Source: Prorocentrum cordatum (lineage: Eukaryota; Sar; Dinophyceae; Prorocentrales; Prorocentraceae). Taken from it: 64,000 nt of DNA. The DNA lies in assembly GCA_963575745.1 (NCBI GenBank), contig CAUYUJ010014605.1, forward strand, positions 183,474-247,473, read 5' to 3'. The position numbers and the translations under genes were made by a program. Positions 61,165 through 64,000 of this stretch are shown here, piece by piece. The notes under the pieces are model-generated. The model was not told the DNA's origin. It saw only the letters and a program-made list of their open reading frames with translations, and did no database searches. How positions within the stretch are numbered: position 1 is the stretch's first letter; each line of letters opens with the position of its first letter.

Positions 61165-62345
61165 GCACGGCAGGCGTGGCACTCTCGACACCAGAGGGGG
61201 TGCGCAGGGGGTGGTCCCTGAGCGCGGCGTCTATGCGGGCCATGGCGCAGGGCACGGCAGGCGTGGCAGTTTCTCGACACCAGAAGGGGGTGCGCAGGGG
61301 GTGGTCCCTGAGCGCGGCGTCTATGCGGGCCATGGCGCAGGGCACGGCAGGCGTGGCAGTTTCTCGACACCAGAGGGGGTGCGCAGGGGGTGGTCCCTGA
61401 GCGCGGCGTCTATGCGGGCCATGGCGCAGGGCACGGCAGGCGTGGCATTTTCTCGACCCCAGGCAGAGCGCGCAGAGGGTGGTCCCTGAGCGTGGCGTCT
61501 ATGCGGGCCATGGCGCAGGGCACGGCAGGCGTGGCAGTTTCTCGACACCAGAGGGGGTGCGCAGGGGGTGGTCCCTGAGCGCGGCGCCTATGCGGGCCAT
61601 GGCGCAGGGCACGGCAGGCGTGGCAGTTTCTCGACACCAGAGGGGGTGCGCAGGGGGTGGTCCCTGAGCGCGGCGTCCTATGCGGGCCATGGCGCAGGGC
61701 ACGGCAGGCGTGGCAGTTTCTCGACACCAGAGGGGGTGCGCAGGGGGTGGTCCCTGAGCGCGGCGTCTATGCGGGCCATGGCGCAGGGCACGGCAGGCGT
61801 GGCAGTTTCTCGACACCAGAGGGGGTGCGCAGGGGGTGGTCCCTGAGCGCGGCGTCTATGCGGGCCATGGCGCAGGGCACGGCAGGCGTGGCAGTTCTAG
61901 ACACCAGAGGGGGTGCGCAGGGGGTGGTCCCTGAGCACCGGCGTCTATGCGGCCATGGCGCAGGACGGCAGCGTGGCAGCTTCTCGACACCAGAGGGGGT
62001 GCGCAGGGGGTGGTCTCCCTATGCGTGCCAGGGTCGTCCAGGCATAGCAGGCGTGGCATTTTCTCGACACCAGAGGGGGTGCGCAAGGGTGGTCTCCCTA
62101 TGCGTGCCAGGGTCGTCCAGGCAAAGCAGGCGTGGCATTTTCTCGACACCAGAGGGGGTGCGCAGAGGGTGGTCTCCCTATGCGTGCTAGGGCCGTCCAG
62201 GCATAGCAGGCGTGGCATTTTCTCGACACCAGAGGGGGTGCGCAGGGGGTCGTCTCCCTATGCGTGCCAGGGTCGTCCAGGCATAGCAGGCGTGGCATTT
62301 TCTCGACACCAGAGGGGGTGCGCAGGGGGTGGTCGCCCTATGCGT
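61165..62345. repeat. 89-bp minisatellite, about 13 units in two subfamilies
   Basis: Common core GGCGTGGCA(G/T)TTTCTCGACA then CCAGAGGGGGTGCGCAGGGG. The first eight or nine units carry CTATGCGGGCCATGGCGCAG; the last four or five carry CTATGCGTGCCAGGGTCGTC instead. The period of 89 is not a multiple of three, so open frames rotate and no coding is implied. Confidence 0.9.
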
Positions 62346-62384
62346 GCCAAGCACACAAGACATAAAATCAGTATGTGGGGTTCC

Positions 62385-64000
62385 TCGGTAGCGTAATTTC
62401 CCCAACCATCCTGTGGTGTTGGGACTTCGTTTTGAAGAGACGGTGCCCCGCATCCCCTCTCCTTCCTTCCTTCCTCCTCCTCCGCCTCCTCCCTCCTCCC
62501 TCCTCCCACCCCTCACACGTTTCGTGGCCCCATAGGGAGCTCCACCGAAGGCCCCAGTGGCCGCGTCCACATGGCGGCGCCGCACCCATTTCGGCACATC
62601 CCTCACACGTTTCGTGGCCCCATCGGGAGCTCCACGGAAGGCCCCAGTGGCCGCGTCCACATGGCTGCGCCGCACCAATTTCGGCACACCCCTCACACGT
62701 TTCGTGGCCCCATAGGGAGCTCCACCGAAGGCCCCAGTGGCTGCGTCCGCATGGCGGCGCCGCACCCATTTCGGCACACCCCTCACACGTTTCGTGGCCC
62801 CATTGGGAGCTCCACCGAAGGCCCCAGTGGCCGCGTCCACATGGCGGCGCCGCACCCATTTCGGCACACCCCTCACACGCTTCGTGGCCCCATAGGGAGC
62901 TCCACCGAAGGCCCCAGTGGCCGCGTCCACATGGCGGCGCCGCACCCATGTCGGCACACCCCTCACACGTTTCGTGGCCCCATAGGGAGCTCCACCGAAG
63001 GCCCCAGAGGTTGCGTCCGCATGGCGGCGCCGCGCCCATTTCGGCACACCCCTCACACGTTTCGTGGCCCCATAGGGAGCTCCACCGAAGGCCCCAGTGG
63101 CTGCGTTCGCATGGCGGCGCCGCGCCCATTTCGGCACACCCCTCACACGTTTCGTGGCCCCATAGGGAGCTCCACCGAAGGCCCCAGTGGCTGCGCATGC
63201 GGTGTTCGGCACACCCTCACACGTTTCGTGGCCCCATAGAGAGCTCCACCGAAGGCCCCAGTGGCTGCGCATGCGGCCACCCCCATTTGGCACACCCCTC
63301 ACACGTTTCGTGGCCCCATAGGGAGCTCCACCGAAGCCCCAGTGGCTGCGCCCGCATGCGGTTCCACCCCCCATTCTGGCACACCCCTCACACGTTTCGT
63401 GGCCCCATAGGGAGCTCCACCGAAGGCCCCAGTGGCTGCGTCCGCATGGCGGCCCCACCCATTTCGGCACACCCCTCACACGTTTCGTGGCCCCATAGGG
63501 AGCTCCACCGAAGGCCCCAGTGGCTGCGTCCGCATGGCGGCGCCGCACCCATTTCGGCACACCCCTCACACGTTTCGTGGCCCCATAGGGAGCTCCACCG
63601 AAGGCCCCAGTGGCTGCGATCGCATGGCGGCGCCGCACCCATTCCGGCACACCCCTCACACGTTCCGTGGCCCCATAGGGAGCTCCACCGAAGGCCCCAG
63701 TGGCTGCGTCCGCATGCGTCGCCGCACCCATTTCGGCACACCCCTCACACGCTTCGTGGCCCCATAGGGAGCTCCACCGAAGGCCCCAGTGGCTGCGTTC
63801 GCATGGCGGCGCCGCGCCCGTTTCGGCACACCCCTCACACGTTTCGTGGCCCAATAGGGAGCTCCACCGAAGGCACCAGTGCTACCGCCGTCATGCGCCC
63901 CGTACGCCCAGGACAACGTTTCGTGGCACGCCTTTCGTGGCCCCATAAGGAGCCCCACCGAAAGCGGCACCCAAAAAGCGTTATTCACAATTGCATATGG
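62385..64000. repeat. 90-bp minisatellite array 3 with flanks, to the window edge
   Basis: Left flank CCCCAACCATCCTGTGGTG to GTTTTGAAGAGACGGTGCCC, then CCT, then about sixteen units (62510-63960) of nearly perfect 90-bp period: ACACGTTTCGTGGCCCCATA, GGAGCTCCACCGAAGGCCCC, AGTGGCTGCGTCCGCATGGC, GCACCCATTTCGGCACACCC. Two units near 63200-63370 are shortened. The right flank ATTCACAATTGCATATGG is cut by the window end. Because 90 is divisible by three, several frames stay open for hundreds of codons; this is not evidence of a gene. Confidence 0.9.

Noticed and set aside
62187-63854. 555-codon minus-strand frame with a 30-residue repeat
   Set aside because: The period of 90 is divisible by three, so several frames on both strands stay open; flanks and units are the same as in intronic arrays.

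Overview
This window is nuclear DNA of a GC-rich eukaryote, most likely a dinoflagellate (inference; a Prorocentrum-like genome would fit the base composition). The direct evidence is three degenerate copies of the dinoflagellate trans-spliced leader, each joined to the ATG of a retroelement, an interrupted plant/algal-type cryptochrome-photolyase gene, repeats that reach into intron boundaries, and a very high load of microsatellites, minisatellites and short inverted-repeat elements. No bacterial-style operons, rRNA, tRNA or CRISPR were recognised.

Every recognisable coding segment reads on the minus strand. From right to left they are: a three-exon cryptochrome/photolyase-family gene (49702-56717); a decayed non-LTR retroelement (about 41.4-47.1 kb) with coiled coil, RRM-like, endonuclease-start and reverse-transcriptase pieces; a truncated repetitive-element coding unit (about 32.1-34.9 kb); a possible Gly/Tyr-rich exon near 26.7 kb; the C-terminal part of a PIF1-like helicase fused to a Cys-rich region (19967-21300); a long decayed non-LTR retroelement (8.3-17.0 kb) with ORF1, AP-type endonuclease, reverse transcriptase, zinc finger and RNase H; a 484-codon ORF of unknown function (6756-8207); a broken membrane-protein-like segment (5.9-6.5 kb); and a two-exon fragment of an unknown gene at 2.5-3.3 kb.

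Between and inside these lie repeats. The most notable are a 90-bp minisatellite with shared flanking sequence, found in two introns and at the right edge of the window; an 89-bp minisatellite immediately beside the last 90-bp array; a composite element (conserved 150-bp head, degenerate CCAAGA-type repeats, CCT tail) that makes up cryptochrome intron 2 and recurs at 59.0-60.3 kb; a 1.16-kb element with CAGTG inverted ends flanked by TA and filled with a 218-bp tandem repeat; and about ten families of 100-210 bp inverted-repeat, MITE-like elements, some nested in one another.

Exon limits are inferred by reading protein similarity across splice sites by eye. Family names rest on motifs seen in the sequence and on general knowledge of the families; no database search was run.
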